DNA from: Coriobacteriia bacterium
GTDB lineage: Bacteria > Actinomycetota > Coriobacteriia > Anaerosomatales > SLCP01
Length of the DNA: 37,893 nt
Assembly (NCBI GenBank): GCA_014859265.1
Contig: JACUUN010000012.1
Location: 1-37,893 of the forward strand
Direction: 5' to 3'
This document shows positions 37,340 through 37,893 of the stretch, piece by piece. The notes under the pieces are model-generated. The model ran no database searches. It saw only the letters and a list, made by a program, of their open reading frames with translations, and had not been told where the DNA came from. Each line of letters opens with the position of its first letter. Within the stretch, counting starts at the first letter, position 1. A program made the position numbers and the translations under genes.

Positions 37340-37573
37340 GCAGGCCGGAACCATATTTCTTGCCACAACCGCCGCAGCCCTTAACTCACCCATTGGTATG
37401 AGATCGGACTCATACCTTATCAACCCCGAAACCTACCCGGGCACGATAGCACCGGGCTTCCACTAGGGGCATTCTTCTTACTGAGAGCTTCTAGCCGCCG
37501 CGCTCCGGAGTACCTCTCGAGCAGAACGGCGGACTCCGGAGCCATCTGGCTCCAAGGAAGGAGGTGTGTGCAG

Positions 37574-37759
37574 ATGCTTACGAAGCTTCATGTCCGCGCC
37601 CAGAACATGATGGTGAGGGATGAGGGCGCGACCGCGGTCGAGTACGGAATCATGGTCGCGGCGATCGCCGCAGTAATCGTGGCGGTTGTGATTCTCCTGG
37701 GAGCGCGGATTGATGCTGCGTTCCAGGAGGTGCTGGACGCCATCAACGCGATCCCCTAG
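37574..37759 (+). CDS. Flp/Fap-type pilin
   Basis: 'MLTKLHVRAQNMMVRDEGATAVEYGIMVAAIAAVIVAVVILLGARIDAAFQEVLDAI'; G/ATAVEYG prepilin peptidase site; SD GGAAGGAGG. Confidence 0.93.
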   Translation: MLTKLHVRAQNMMVRDEGATAVEYGIMVAAIAAVIVAVVILLGARIDAAFQEVLDAINAIP

Positions 37760-37783
37760 CACCGAGGAGTCCTGCACGCGGCC

Positions 37784-37814
37784 AAGGGACCCTGCTTCAG
37801 TCGCGGGGTCCCTT
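37784..37814 (+). terminator. intrinsic terminator-like hairpin after the Flp pilin gene
   Basis: AAGGGACCC - 13 nt - GGGTCCCTT, perfect 9-bp stem. Confidence 0.7.
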
Positions 37815-37893
37815 GTCGCGTAGGGACCGGAAGCGGTATGGCTTACGATTGCGGGCTCGCGAGACAGGGGGTGGCCGCAATGCTTAGCGTAGT

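Noticed and set aside
37430-37570. Flp leader as a canonical c-di-GMP-I (GEMM) riboswitch
   Set aside because: 'GCACGATAGCACCGGGCTT' superficially resembles part of GEMM, but I could not find the GGGCAAACC / GAAA tetraloop elements in order.
1-37893. CRISPR arrays, rRNA, tRNA genes
   Set aside because: No periodic repeat-spacer structure, rRNA core motif or convincing tRNA cloverleaf noticed by eye; a tool scan would be needed to exclude them fully.

Overview
This is a high-GC bacterial window of actinobacterial (possibly Coriobacteriia-like) character; that placement is inference from gene content and style. About 32 complete genes are supportable. From left to right: (i) an islet at about 1-4000 with a truncated Phd/YefM antitoxin, a RelE/ParE toxin, an orphan DUF1016/YhcG-type PD-(D/E)XK nuclease, an AlbA_2/Schlafen-like ATP-binding regulator, and an RHH antitoxin with a PIN (VapC) toxin; (ii) a lipoprotein, a DUF255 thioredoxin-domain protein, cardiolipin synthase, a secreted acidic protein and a small polytopic membrane protein that may be CcmC-like; (iii) a cobalamin riboswitch with an intrinsic terminator upstream of a BtuF/C/D-like ABC operon, whose ATPase carries an extra C-terminal domain; (iv) DUF1284, a YycJ-type MBL protein, an octaheme nitrite reductase-like lipoprotein and an NDH-2-like flavoprotein with an apparent frameshift; (v) glutaredoxin, an FTR-Rieske fusion, SPFH, NfeD and Rrf2 genes; (vi) a futalosine menaquinone gene set (mqnE, mqnA, mqnC, a deaminase-like amidohydrolase and an MTAP/PNP-like phosphorylase); (vii) an osmoprotectant ABC operon; (viii) tilS-hpt-ftsH; (ix) a cytosolic GAF histidine kinase with a NarL-type regulator, next to a Flp pilin gene with a highly structured leader. 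I saw no CRISPR array, tRNA, rRNA or transposase. The strongest leads are the octaheme nitrite reductase with its atypical first heme motif, the FTR-Rieske fusion, the phosphorylase in the futalosine set where MqnB might be expected, the fused BtuD domain, and the structured Flp leader.
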